A model generated the notes under the pieces. It worked only from the letters and a program-made list of their open reading frames with translations. It was not told the DNA's origin and searched no databases. This document shows positions 47,545 to 58,618 of a DNA stretch of 64,000 bases, one piece after another; position 1 is the stretch's first letter; each line of letters starts with the position of its first letter. Where the stretch lies: NCBI GenBank assembly GCA_004123355.1, contig SCHM01000007.1:1-64000 (forward strand). The letters run 5' to 3'. Source of the DNA: Amphirosellinia nigrospora (Eukaryota > Ascomycota > Sordariomycetes > Xylariales > Xylariaceae). Both the position numbers and the translations under genes were made by a program.

Positions 47545-48867
47545 AGACTTTGAGCTCAAACTCTTAGATTTGCTCGAGAAACTTTACCGATGTTTCGACA
47601 ATTTGTGCGCAAATAACCTGGAGATACCCAAAAGTATTCTAATATGTCTTACTAACAACGGTAACGAGCCCGAACAATATATTGAAGACCGACCAGAAGA
47701 TGTTGGCAAAGTCTAAAACGTCGATTCAGAATCCGATGTTGCAGCTACCGATGGAAATCGCTAGCTTGAAGACGGACTCAACAGTGATTTAGAAAAGAAT
47801 AGACCATCTCCTGTTGAGTTTAAGGAACCTCTATCGGATTCCTATATCAGAACAGCCTATGGGAACCTAAGACAAAATGAGCCTGGCGAGCACGACTTTA
47901 TCAGCCATACGACTATCCAGAAGGAGTGGGACAGTCTAGAATACGAGATTGACGGCATGTCCAAAATAAGTCATCGGCAGCTTCTTCTAGAACCCTCCCG
48001 GTAACACAGTTACGGACTCCTTTGAAGACGCCTCTAAAACATCACAATATAAATATACCGGAAGAAAACACTGCGACCAGCTACGATCAACTCGTGGGTT
48101 TATAGTAGAGCAATCCGCTACCGAATTTGCTCGGTTTAGTTCGGAGGAGCTTGAAAAATTACAATTTCCCATAGACTCGGCAGAAACCTATAAAACTCTC
48201 TTGAGTTCTCTGAAGGAAACACGTCAAGTACAAGCCACATTGTCCCGCGGCTCGGAATGGAGGTCAATTGTTGAATCAGGATTTGCCGAACGACATAAGA
48301 GCTCTATCCGCTATGCCTTGACCGCGATCGTGTTTGCTCGATGGCACCGTGACCAGGCAGAACTGCTATCTTCGTCGTCTTCTACAGCAACAGTACAGGA
48401 AGTCCAAGCAGGATCCTTGGACCCGTACCCGAAGACGCAAGCGAGAAAAAGGTGCGGGAGATGCGTTGCAAAAGACTTTCTACTCATTTAACAAGGGGTA
48501 GAATATGGAATGAACTAGTGACTACATTAGGCTTCGGTATTCTTTTTATGAATGCGTGGTAGGTTTGGTACTACGGTTTACGTGAAATTATCTTATTAAT
48601 TGCCTTTTTAGGAGTCTTGCGAAGTCGAAGAAGCAGGCTATACAAAACTTGATCTTCCAGCTCAAGGACGATCAAGCAAATATGAACATTCTTGGGCTCT
48701 TAGAAAAGCAGATGGATGCACTTTTAGAGAGCGGCCGGACGGATCCAGTTGTTTTCAGGGAAGCTCTCGAGGACAAAGCGCCACTCGGTGCCTTGAACCA
48801 GACCTCTGACATCTCCGAAACAGTAGTCTCCCTTCAAAAAGACATAATTAAGGCTTTCGGTAGCTGA
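47545..48867 (+). pseudogene. Unrecognised gene with Gln-to-stop mutations
   Basis: One frame reads LLDLLEKLYRCFDNLCANNL, EIPKSILICLTNNG, then stops (TAA near 47715, TAG near 47762) where Gln would fit, and continues with RTAYGNLRQNEPGEHDFISH and IQKEWDSLEYEIDGMSK. After frame changes come ESGFAERHKSSIRYALTAIV near 48270 and REMRCKRLSTHLTRGRIWNE. A GTAGGT..TTTTTAG intron (about 48569-48612) leads to a helical C-terminus (FQLKDDQANMNILGLLEKQM) ending at 48867. The order is coherent, so this is one dead gene of about 400 codons. Family not recognised; it lies 3 kb downstream of the recombinase relic. Confidence 0.45.
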
Positions 48868-50569
48868 CAACATGTTTTTGATTAAGAGTACTGAATTCCG
48901 TTTTGCCATCGAGATCGACCGAGAAAAATGTACTTAAGCCCTTCGAGAGGACCGCACAAGTGATGGAGGAGTGGAAAAACGCGGAACCTGATAACCGCCT
49001 CGTCTGCCCTTTCCCACTTTTCCAGCATGGAGATCCATTTGGCCTCCTCGAGGTCAACTATAGAGACAAGCAATTTATCACTATGATTCGCTTAAAAAGG
49101 CGGCTTATTCGGAGATCAAAGTAAGACCTTGGAGCTCTTCATTTTACCACAATGTTAAGACGATAGTAGAAGGCATGCAAGGATTGGTTCCCCGGACTAC
49201 GATATATCGAGCACGTTTGTGTATTGTTCTCGGGGATACACGTTCTTCACTAACTGGAAGAGACGGCTCCCCAACAACTCGATAGTTTTAGCTGTGGCCC
49301 GCTCGTCGTCGCATCCGCGTACAACCGCATGCTAGGCCGAGCAGTTGTTCCTGGAAACGTTATGCTCCAGGATGCTACGGCGTTAAGGGTCACTGCATTG
49401 GGTCTTATCGAAAAGGCCTGGCGCGATACTATATCAATCTCAGTACAAAAGTCTACGAGAAGGAAAGGGACAAACGATTTAATTCACCAGAACCAAAGGA
49501 AGCGACACAAGTTGAATAAATCAATCCAAGTTAAAAACCTAACTACCTAAAAACACAACAGACTACCTAAAGAAGCAAACGAGCACCTAAAGGTACGGAA
49601 TGCCATCTAGAGATGCGCCAGGCCACCTAAAAACACGAGAAACCAAGAGCGACAACCGTAATAGCAACAGAGAGCCAGACCTGCTAAACCAGCGCATTAT
49701 TCCCTGAACCAGTCGATATGGTAGGCGATGGGATTGGTGGTGTGCCCCTTGTAAAAGAGACCGTACTACTCTTTCCTGGACTAATCGAGACGACAGGCGA
49801 CGGGATCGGCGGCATGCCCATCATGAAAGATTTGAAAGAGACTGTAGTATTCTGCGTCGAGCGTGTCGGTGCCGTCCCGAGCAAGCTGGTCCCTGGGGGC
49901 GCGTTACGGGCGGCGCAGTTCCGGATAATGGGGTGCAAAACTGTGCGGTAACAGTGACGAGAGAGATAGTGACAGTTTGGGTTGATAGTTCGGTCGCTAT
50001 GAGGGCCGGGCTGCTTGCATGGCTGCCAGCTTCTCCGGCATCAGACGTGACACATAAGGGGTTTATGCTGATAGTGGTTTGGGGGGCAGTCGATGATGTT
50101 GGAAGACAATGGCCTGGACTAGTGCTTGTTCCGATCTCAACATCAATATCAATAGTCCGTGCTGCGGAGATATCCAAAGCCGGGACTCCCAAATTAAGAG
50201 CGCGAGGATGAAGAGAAGACGCATATCTGTTCTGAATGCAAGAAATAGGTGTAGAGTTATCTTGGCCAATACTTCTATCTGAACAATAACCGAAAGGGAC
50301 CTTTTTAAAATATAAACGTCGGAATACTGGCCAGTTCTGGATATCTGGTGGCTGTTTCCTGACGACTCTAAAAATAGCACGCTCATCGGCGGCAATCGAT
50401 CTTGTACGGAATCCACCTCTGGGAAGAGGAAGTCGACGTTGCATCAATTCTATCGTTTTAAAAACATAGCAGGTTATAAGGCTTTTTTGACAAAACATGA
50501 GATCGAGTGTTTATTTGCTTACATCAGTTTATACCAACCACCGATTGCATCAACATTGTACCCCTCGCC
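48868..50569. other. Intergenic, no confident gene
   Basis: Opposed open frames at 48.85-49.1 and 49.7-50.4 kb. An ACCTAAA(A/G) motif is loosely repeated near 49540-49640 (CTACCTAAA, CACCTAAAG, CACCTAAAA). No domain is recognisable. Confidence 0.4.
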
Positions 50570-51113
50570 ATGTCTCTCAGCTTTCTCCAAAACTCCAACA
50601 AGAACGCGACTCCGCAGCCAGGCAGCAGATGGCGATCAGAAGAAGATGCAAAGCTCATAAAGCTTACTGCTTGGGAGAATAACTGGACAGCGATTAGCGA
50701 TGCGCCCCCGGGAAGAAGCAAAACAAGTTAGTTATATGATGCATTATTACCAAACCTTGGCGCACGGAATGCGGCTCGGCTCGACTCCGATTGTCCAGAC
50801 ATATATCCAGTACATCCTTGCCGTGCACTAGATAACAACACACTGGCTAACGCGATGGTGAAGACACCGTGTGCGAATCTGGGAAAGCATTAGCAAGGAA
50901 TTGTCGGTCTCTGAGGATGAAGCAGAGACTATATTTCTGTACCTATACCGGGAAAGGCCCGGTATGTTTTGGGAAGGCGGTGCATTGCCTACTATAGCTA
51001 CTCAAAGGAAAGAAGAAATGGCTTGTCGCTCAGCTCGGGATGAGGCTCAAATCAGAGGAGAAGCCTCAGCAGTGGAAGACCAAGGGGAGGAGATGCTCTG
51101 GGAGATGGAGTGA
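50570..51113 (+). CDS. Small Myb/SANT-domain protein
   Basis: The start at 50570 encodes MSLSFLQNSNKNATPQPGSR followed by WRSEEDAKLIKLTAWENNWT and AISDAPPGRSK, a clear Myb-like repeat with the expected tryptophans and PGRS turn. The frame meets TAG at 50731 just after a possible GTTAGT donor. Downstream, 50871-51113 is open in a frame giving RIWESISKELSVSEDEAETI and a charged C-terminus ending in TGA, which would be the last exon. The junction between the two is not resolved. The likely role is nuclear DNA binding. Confidence 0.5.
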
Positions 51114-52684
51114 ATATGCCAAGGAGGGGGATCTACAATAATGTTCTGGAACTAGTAAACCCCTCCTTTGATTTGGGAGAAGCTGAATAGAAACTTGAAT
51201 ATGCCCTCGTTTGATCTATATAATATAATGATTCCGTAACCTTGAAACGTTTGCACCCTTTTTTTTTACCGCGCCCTGCAAAGGCTGACGTCCGTGAATA
51301 AATAAACAAGAGACAGCTGTCGGGTGGCAGGATCCGCACATCAAACTAGCCGTTTCTAGTCAATCTTCACCCATATCTCTTAACCGCTCCACACATCACC
51401 TAAATTGGGTTAAAATCGGAGCAGCCAAGAAGCAATTCAGAAATAACAGTCTCTAAACGCGTCTGTAACGCGTTTGCGAAGGTTAAAACTTACAACATCA
51501 ACAACAAAGATACAGCGTATAAGTCTTTTAATAGAAAAATTACGTTTGATAGCTAGAGAGGTATTATTTTGATGGGAATAACGAATTTGTAGTGTTTTAA
51601 TAATAATTAAAAGCAGTTGGTTGAATAGTAAATGTCAAATATAAGGGGTATGAAGTTAGCAGACATAGTGACCATATGGGGGCACTATGTAGGTCCCATG
51701 TCAGGAAGACTGGGTCCCCATACAAATCTGCAGAGAACACGCGTCTTTGCTACATAACAACAACATCAATACAACACACTTTACACACCACTGTACGGAG
51801 TATGACATCGCTTATATCTGACAACTACCTAGGACCTAGGTCCTAGGTAGATTGGGGGCAACTTGGGTGGTCTATGCGGCTATTGGGCCAGCTATTCTAG
51901 CCACCTAGGCCAGCCACACTAGCCCAGCTATAGCCGCGCTCAACCACACACAACAGCCCTACACACCCGCGCCAACACCTACGCCTACGCACCTGCGTTG
52001 ATACTTATTGCGCCTACATATTTGCGCTTTTACTGCTGCTTTCGCAACTAGGTTATTATATTATATTCGTTAAATACGACGTACGCGTTTAATGGTGGGT
52101 TCTACTCCCCTAACAGGTTAGCGCCCGTACGGTCCCCCTTGGGCCCTTTATAAGGGGCCTTTGCGTTCGGATTTGCGCGAGGGAGTTTTCCCTCCTCACC
52201 TACGTACTTTTCACCTCCCACGAAGGAGGTGGTTTTGTAGGTCGGAAGTTTTTTGATCCCGCCCACCGGCCCAGTTTTGGGAAGCGGAGGTATATACCTA
52301 GCTATTCTATTTTGGCAGCCATGCTACTTTTGGGCGAGTACATAGTAAGCGTGCCGAGGTCGAATGGGCTGGACGAGGATTGTTCTGGGTAGTGATTTAT
52401 TTGATTTTTTCTAGTCTGGGCAGCTATTCGAGCTCTAGCTAGGTGGTCTGTGTTACGACTGCGCCGGCGAAGAAAGCGCACCTAACTAGGCTCGACTGGA
52501 GGCTCATAGCCTCCCAATATACGCGTTCAACCAACCTGTGTGCCAACCTGTATAAGGGTGTAGAAAGCAGTGTTTTTAAATACCCGTAGGTAGCTAGAGT
52601 GTGTGGGCTAAATACTCTGTAGGTCATATCTGCCCCAAAAAAGCACGGTTACCATCAGGTTAACAGGGTAGGCTGATATCAGCT
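51114..52684. other. Intergenic, repeat-like DNA
   Basis: No gene seen. The stretch holds a perfect 26-bp palindrome at 51825-51850 and GC-skewed DNA near 52100-52300. Confidence 0.4.
51825..51850. repeat. Perfect 26-bp palindrome
   Basis: The left half CTACCTAGGACCT is followed directly by its exact reverse complement. It contains the CCTAGG core seen in several other intergenic spots of the window. Confidence 0.95.
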
Positions 52685-53008
52685 TACACCTCCTCCAGGA
52701 TCTAAATTGTAAGTGGAGTATCTCGCCCCATATTTCGCCGCATTAGGCAAAGACCTTTCGCAGGGGCCCCTCGTAACCCTACATGGGTCCCTAGGCAGTT
52801 ACTTCTATCTCTGCCAAAACCCCAGCTAGGTACTTATGCTTCGGTGGATAACTCGCAATTCGAGAAGTGCTAGGGTCTGGTGACCCCTAGCTGGCCTCTA
52901 GAAAACCCCTGCGAACCCCTGCAAACCCCCTGCCCGAGCCCTGTCTATACCCTAGCCAGGTCCCGTATTTCCTACTCCACTTACAATTTAGATCCTGGAG
53001 GAGGTGTA
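52685..53008. mobile_element. 324-bp foldback element, MITE-like
   Basis: Perfect 36-bp inverted repeats lie at 52685-52720 (TACACCTCCTCCAGGATCTA...) and 52973-53008. The outermost TA on each side could be a TA target duplication, leaving 34-bp terminal repeats that start CACCTCC. The 252-bp interior has no coding frame. Size and TA flanks fit a Tc1/mariner-type MITE. Confidence 0.65.
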
Positions 53009-53221
53009 TATGTAGACTCAAGTTTACACACAAAAGCATCTGGGTCAAGTGCTGTCAATTTGATTAGATATTGCCTCCAGCACTTCTATTTCCCTCTAAG
53101 CAAGAATACCCTCCAAAGCACCAAAAAAAAACGCAAAAAACATGATCTCCGTGCCCATCACCCGTAAAATCGACCCTAAACAGGCATTCGGTACCCCTGA
53201 ACGCCCACCCCAACACTCGAG

Positions 53222-53334
53222 TACCCTTGTAAAGCCATCACCACTCCGTATTTAGTGTTCCTATTACCCACATAACTAGTGATGGTGCCTGCGACGCGAA
53301 TACCCCTGTGAAGCCATCACCAACCCCGTATTTG
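53222..53334 (+). repeat. Direct repeat pair, about 33 bp
   Basis: TACCC.TGT.AAGCCATCACC and the following CCGTATTT occur at 53222-53254 and again at 53301-53334 with few differences. Confidence 0.7.
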
Positions 53335-53484
53335 GTCGAGGGGTTGGCCACGTTGGTGGTGAAGCCTCATGCAACGGCTGTTAGTGCGTTTGCAGCTCCT
53401 GGCACCACGATTCGTCTGTTAGATTCGATCTCGTCGGCATCGGTGGCGGTCATGCAAGTCTCCGTTCCCTCAACCATATTAAAT

Positions 53485-55182
53485 CTATACCCAGCTTGCT
53501 TTGAGTCTGTTTAGCTCCGAGTTCACATTCGCCAAGAACGTATGACTATTCCGGGGCGTAATATAACCGTTTTCGAACCAGCGATAATCTGCAGAAGTCT
53601 GGGCTTCCAATCGTCTGCGTTTCCGGCATCTTTGGTCTCCCCATAGCACCCTGTCCGAATCATCTTCCTCTGAATCATCTTCTTCTGAATCATCTCCCCA
53701 ATCATCTGCCCCGAATCATCTTCTCCCGAGCCACGCTTTTTAGCACCGTTTCCGACGTCACCGGGGTCGGTCAACCGTGGTCTTTTAACCGGGTCGCCAG
53801 TTTGACCCGAACTCGGTGTACAGGGAGGTCAGGCCTTAAGTCGAGTGGTGAGGACGTTCCAGGTGTCGCTATACTTTTGGGAGGAATATGCCAATCTGGG
53901 TTTAAAGCCGCCATATTCTCAATACAGCACATCTCGTAGTGATGCTCGAGAGCTGCGGTATCAATAACGTCATGGATGTCCGCTTTTTTGCCGTTAAATT
54001 GTTTTAACGCATCATATGGTACAAACACGCGGACACAGTGCGTTGAAGGATGAATAGAGAAAAGCCGCGCGTCGAAAAACTCGTAAAGGTGCTTCATTAA
54101 AAGGATACCGTTTGAAGCACTGAAAGTCCTTTCCCATACATCTTCGATCATACGCTGACTACCTTCCGGCGGCCCATCTCCATCGCCTTTATCGCCTTTA
54201 TCTCGGCGGCCGTTGCGAGGATAAACGCAATATTGTGCCTGAGGGACGATATGGCAGGCCTGGACACCGGGGCCAACAAGATTGGCTGGGTCCCACTATC
54301 GGAACAATGTTAGCAATGAGCATAAAGAGGACGGGAAAATCTAGCACGGGGACTGACTGATTTTCCTTCCCCAGATATAACACAACAACCTGCGCCAGCA
54401 GAAATGCAAGCCTGCCTAAATTGTTGACACAACTTCTTGACTACGTCAGAAGTTCATATCCATTCCAACTGGCTTAGATATATCCAATGCATTATCATCG
54501 TTATCTTCACCATCTGTTGTCGGTGAAGCAGAGCCAGACTTAGATCGTTTTGGTGAACGGGCTTTTAGCTTTTGTCGGAGTGATGTTAAAGCATATCTTG
54601 GATCCGAAGATCCCGTATTTGGGGGCAAATATCGAGGCTCGTAGCGCCGGACGGGCTGGGGAAGTTGATAGGCACATTTTGCTAAGCAGCGTAAGTTAGT
54701 TTATAAAGCTATAAAATAGAACGACGGACGAACAAGCCTTGTAGATGTCTTTCTAGTGATAAATTAGGTGGTAGATTGCAAAGTTGTGGCCGACAATATG
54801 GTATTTTAGTACCTCCTGCTATCAGCAAGTGGTTTGAGACTCGGTACAGGTTGGTCTAGTTGTTCTTCTGTTACGAAGGAAGGGTGAGAACTCGGCTCAA
54901 CTACACCAGGACGGGGGTCAAAGCGAATGCGATGTTAGCCCACGGATCGTCATCCTGGCGACCGGAATCATCGTTTCTATTCGCATGATCTTCCTTTTGC
55001 TTGATCTTATCTACGAATTCGAAGCAGAGGCGTAACTCGTCACGTACGTTGCCGAAAGTTACCAAGTCGCTGTGTGGAACTTGGTAAATTCCGGCGAACC
55101 GGTCGGCAGGTTGGCGGCTCCCAATGGTAAAACGAACATTCCACCCTCGCGATCGCGATGCGGGTGTAACCGTTGCAGACAT
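53485..55182 (-). pseudogene. Fungal HNH_2-type endonuclease-like gene, probably broken
   Basis: Exon 1 (55182-54901) reads MSATVTPASRSRGWNVRFTI and LRLCFEFVDKIKQKEDHANR, a typical N-terminus of fungal HNH_2 proteins. Further on come SLRQKLKARSPKRSKSG, QQFRQACISAGAGCCVISGE, a GT..GATAG intron, GVQACHIVPQAQYCVYPRNG (first His of the HNH site), and ILLMKHLYEFFDARLFS with VFVPYDALKQFNGK (54130-53980), typical of the C-terminal half of the domain. The tail has an Asp/Glu repeat (DDSEEDDSEEDDSD) and ends in NSHTFLANVNSELNRLKASW at 53485. Frame changes near 54430 and 53740 suggest decay, though an intron could explain the first. Substrate unknown. Confidence 0.65.
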
Positions 55183-55391
55183 AGCTATTGTTATACTGGT
55201 ACTTGAAAGATTTTGTTTATATTAGGGCTGAAGCTATAAAAAAAGTAGAGAAACAAATATATAGAGCAAAGTAGAGTAGTATCTAGAGTAGTATCTAGAG
55301 GATAGAATGTGCTAGTTGTTTAGTTTAGTCGAAAATAGATTATGAAAGTAGGCGGTTGGCCTAGCAATAAGTAAACAAGTAATCTCATCGG

Positions 55392-55673
55392 CTAGGCGGT
55401 GTGTGCATAGACTGGGTAATCTAAATGCCGCTCGAATATGCAAGCCTCCAAAAGTTCTATCTCCGCTTTTCGTAGTCTAGGATTATTGTAGCACGCTATC
55501 AGCATCAGCTTTTCCCTTTTGCTTTCGGTAGCACAAGACCTGCAATAATGACGACAGAGATTGCCGTACTGTGAGACTTGCAAGGCCACTGTGGTCTTTT
55601 GGGTACCAAACGCCCATTTTTTGGATGTGTCCGCCAGGTGATCCCTGCTTTTTGGAATCAGGACTCGGTACAT
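55392..55673 (-). CDS. Possible small cysteine-rich protein
   Basis: ATG at 55673, 93 codons, with GNLCRHYCRSCATESKREKL and ELLEACIFERHLDYPVY. The Cys/His spacing could bind metal. The overlapping frame at 55755-55483 is less natural. No family recognised. Confidence 0.28.
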   Translation of the reverse strand: MYRVLIPKSRDHLADTSKKWAFGTQKTTVALQVSQYGNLCRHYCRSCATESKREKLMLIACYNNPRLRKAEIELLEACIFERHLDYPVYAHTA

Positions 55674-55746
55674 CTTTTTGACGGAGGGGAGTTAAGACGC
55701 GTAGGTATGCGTAGGCGTAGGTGGCGCAGATAAGAAAGCGGTGAAA

Positions 55747-55864
55747 CTGATTCAAAGAAGAAGGTCACGGAAGTCCGTATGTCTCAAAGGACGTGTTACT
55801 ACCAAGTTTAATTGATAGCGATCGACTGATTCAAAGAAGAAGGCCGAAGTCCGTATGTCTCAAA
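55747..55864 (+). repeat. Direct repeat pair, about 40 bp
   Basis: CTGATTCAAAGAAGAAGG and GAAGTCCGTATGTCTCAAA occur at 55747-55788 and at 55826-55864, the second lacking three bases. Confidence 0.85.
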
Positions 55865-55869
55865 CACGA

Positions 55870-57060
55870 ACGCGTCTGGCCAACTATCACCATCTTCTGT
55901 ACACTGGCAAACAACGCCATCATCAGCCATTTAGGCCCAGCAACCCATGCTACGCGATCGATCTGAGGCATGACTGACCCGACTCGGACTAATATTGCAA
56001 AGGATACTTACTATGTTGGACTTGCCTGTGCACCATTACACCAATATCAGGCTTGCATTCGAATGTGTCACACATCCAACAGCCACGATGTGAGTGCTCA
56101 TTGCCTTAGGTCCCACGCACGCGTGTGGTTATACTCGGCTCGGCCCGTACTGGATCTTTGTTGCTCTTCATCTTGGGTTAAGTCAATGATTGGAATTTGC
56201 CGACTCTGTCGGGGTTTGCGTAGGACTGAAGACTGCCTGCAGGTACATAGGAGGCGGTGGGCGTGTAAAAATCGGTGTCCTAGGCTGTCGCAGGCAATGT
56301 GGCACCTGCAGCTGTGTTGATTGCGGTGTCTGTTATAATAGCTGTCAGCCATCACAGCTGACGCACACCTGGCAGACCCCACTATAAGTAGCTCCTTGTA
56401 CACAGTAGTCACAGTAGCTAGCCTCCATCACTTCTACAACTTCATACAGATCAATACAAAGGCTTAGATCCTTGGCACTGCCGCACCAGCATTCTGCTAC
56501 AATAGCACTCGGGATTACCTAAGTAGGTAATGATGTCATTTTACTTTCGTATATGCATCTATTTATCGATGTCTCGGGGATAATTACAAACTCTGCATAT
56601 GATACCAGCAAATATTAGGTAGGTAGTAGATGCCGAGGGGCTGGTTCGGTCAAGCCGTATTGGTAAAATTATTCGAGAAGTGGATTACGTTGTAGCAAGG
56701 CGACCTCTCTTCCCGTTGTAATGAAATTTCCGGATTCCGAGGTGAACCAAGCTTACCGGAGCACGACATTCTGCAGTAAATAGTATGAGGTAAAGCATAT
56801 CAAGCATTAATCTTACGGTAAGAGAGGCCGAAGGCTATGTATGATCAATGTAAACTCTTAAACATTGGAGGACGACTTGTATAATTGTTGGGTAGAATAG
56901 TCAATTGGCGAATCGACGTTATAATACGTAACACTGGGCGTAGTACGGTCGTGAAGGTTGCGGATAATGCGAGGTTTGAGTTATACTCGCTTCTATAGTT
57001 TTTTTTAGGTCTTTTTCGATTTTTACTCCTCCTGGCTCTAAAGTGAAGACTTCCTTTGGT
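55870..57060. other. Intergenic
   Basis: No confident gene. A cysteine-rich plus-strand frame at 56190-56387 overlaps an antisense frame and has no signal peptide, so it is not called. Confidence 0.4.
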
Positions 57061-57068
57061 GCCCTGCG

Positions 57069-57557
57069 GTGGAGGCTATCAGAAAATTCAAGCATCATCA
57101 GCTCTTAGATATTACCTATGATGGATTGTTAGAGGAACTTAAAGCAGGGTTAAAGAATGAGATGTGCGAAGCTCTCCAACCATTGAAGGCAAAATTGCTG
57201 GATGAAGTCATGCCAGATGTTGGACAAGACGGATACCTAACACGCGTATGTCCTTGCCAAATTAATTGCAGCCAACCGGAATATGAGTCGAAGCTGCTCC
57301 ATGCTGCTTTTCTCTACGCTACCGAGTTTGATGCGTGCGATGGCTTTAGACCTGACGAAGAGACAATGGATATTGTACTCGAGCGTTATCCCGAACTAGA
57401 CCCAGGACATATAATCAAAGCACTAAAACATGTTCATATGCTAACATATAGGCGTCATATGGCTATACCTTCTTCCCCTACACTCATTAAAAACATTGTC
57501 AGGCTTAAGTCGTTATCAGATCAGATCGTTATCCAAATCAGATCGTTATCAAGCTAA
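57069..57557 (+). pseudogene. C-terminal fragment related to the 31-kb coiled-coil gene
   Basis: An open frame of 162 codons contains ITYDGLLEELKAGLKNEMCE (helical) and then FRPDEETMDIVLERYPELD and IIKALKHVHMLTYRRHM. The last two align with GVTADEEAFRETMDEFPEIS and LVDALQHVHQAMYNRPF at the C-terminus of the protein encoded at 31061-33280. No start or upstream exons are visible, so this is a truncated paralogue. The end runs into a degenerate ATCGTTATC repeat, which makes the last 20 codons doubtful. Confidence 0.55.
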
Positions 57558-57700
57558 AGTTATTATCAAGGTTAGATCATAGATTGTTATCGGACTAAGA
57601 TCGTTATCAGGGTCTACATACATAATCAGGATCAGATCATACCTAATCAGGCTCAAGTACTCCGTATATCAGGATCAAATCGTAGATCGTTACTAGGCCC
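57505..57700 (+). repeat. Degenerate minisatellite, (AG)ATCGTTATCAGG-like
   Basis: Irregular repeats of GATCGTTATC, CAGATC and ATCAGG(A/C)TC span about 200 bp directly after the paralogue fragment. Confidence 0.75.
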
Positions 57701-57819
57701 GCACTTAGCTTCCGTCGCATACACGCGGCTACCATCGGCACACAAGTTATCAGGATTATTATTATCGCTATTGTACCAAGTGGTTGTATGTAAATGAGTA
57801 CTCTCCACCCCTACACCAT

Positions 57820-58618
57820 CTATAAGCCTTCTATTATTTTTTGTTTTCTCCATTGCTGTAATATAGCACCGGGACTACGATTTAATGCTTGCGCTATTTG
57901 CTCATCTGTCCACCCACGATCTTTTAACCTACGAAGACGCCGCTTGGACTTCGGGTCCCAAGCGCGTTTTCGGTTCCTTTTTTGGTTGTTGCCAGAAAAA
58001 GAGTCAGAATCAGATAATTTTTCGATTGTTGTCCCGATCGCGAAGACGGCAACGGCGATAAGTTATAGTCCTAGTTGGTTCCGTCTGTCTGCTTGTATAT
58101 GTTGTTTTATCCAGAGAGGTATCCGGTTGTTGAATTCCAAAAAATTGTGCCGCCAGTCCTATGACCTCTTTCGCAATAATATCCGTTGCTATTGTAGTAA
58201 ACTGTAGTATTTTCTCATTTGATAACTGGTTTCCACTGGCCTCGTGCTCCTCATCTTGGTGCTCCTCATCTTGGTCCTCGTCATTATCTTCAGAGTCCCA
58301 GACTGGTACAGTGCCACACGGATCCTGTGATGAAAACAAAAGTTCAGCTCTACCATTCAATTCGGTAAAGCAGTATTTCAACATCCTGGTCAGTGCGCAA
58401 TACAGTGCCACACAGGGTCTCATACACAGCTCGCGAGATACTACCCTACGAGGCTGAGGCAGTCGTACGAAGTTATCGTGAGTCTCAGAAGCAGATACCG
58501 AGCTGAACTCGAACACCGAGACACTCGCTTTTCCGGCTACACAGGTCTCTAGACAGGTTGGCGGAGGTCCGCGAAGGAGAGGAGAATTCTGAGTATAAAA
58601 AGGGCACGAATCCTCCAC
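57820..58618 (-). pseudogene. HTH/Myb-like gene interrupted by a solo LTR
   Basis: The minus strand starts MEDSCPFYTQNSPLLRGPPP and FEFSSVSASETHDNFVRLPQ, meets the 56-bp solo LTR (58383-58328), and continues with DSEDNDEDQDEEHQDEEHEA, NEKILQFTTIATDIIAKEVI and, after a frame change near 58040, SDSDSFSGNNQ and KRAWDPKSKRRLRRLKDRGW with TDEQIAQALNRSPGAILQQW. The last part is a helix-turn-helix of the SANT/Myb-like type. The open frame passes through the LTR by chance. Insertion of 61 bases (LTR plus duplication) shifts the frame, so the gene is probably inactive. Confidence 0.55.
58328..58383 (-). mobile_element. Solo LTR of the miniature LTR retrotransposon
   Basis: 56 bp, identical to both LTRs of the element at 11.3 kb. 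It is flanked by a perfect 5-bp duplication TCCTG (58323-58327 and 58384-58388), so it arose by its own insertion followed by LTR-LTR recombination. Confidence 0.95.

Noticed and set aside
56190-56387. Cysteine-rich small secreted protein on the plus strand
   Set aside because: No signal peptide, no ATG context, and an equally long antisense frame; probably chance.
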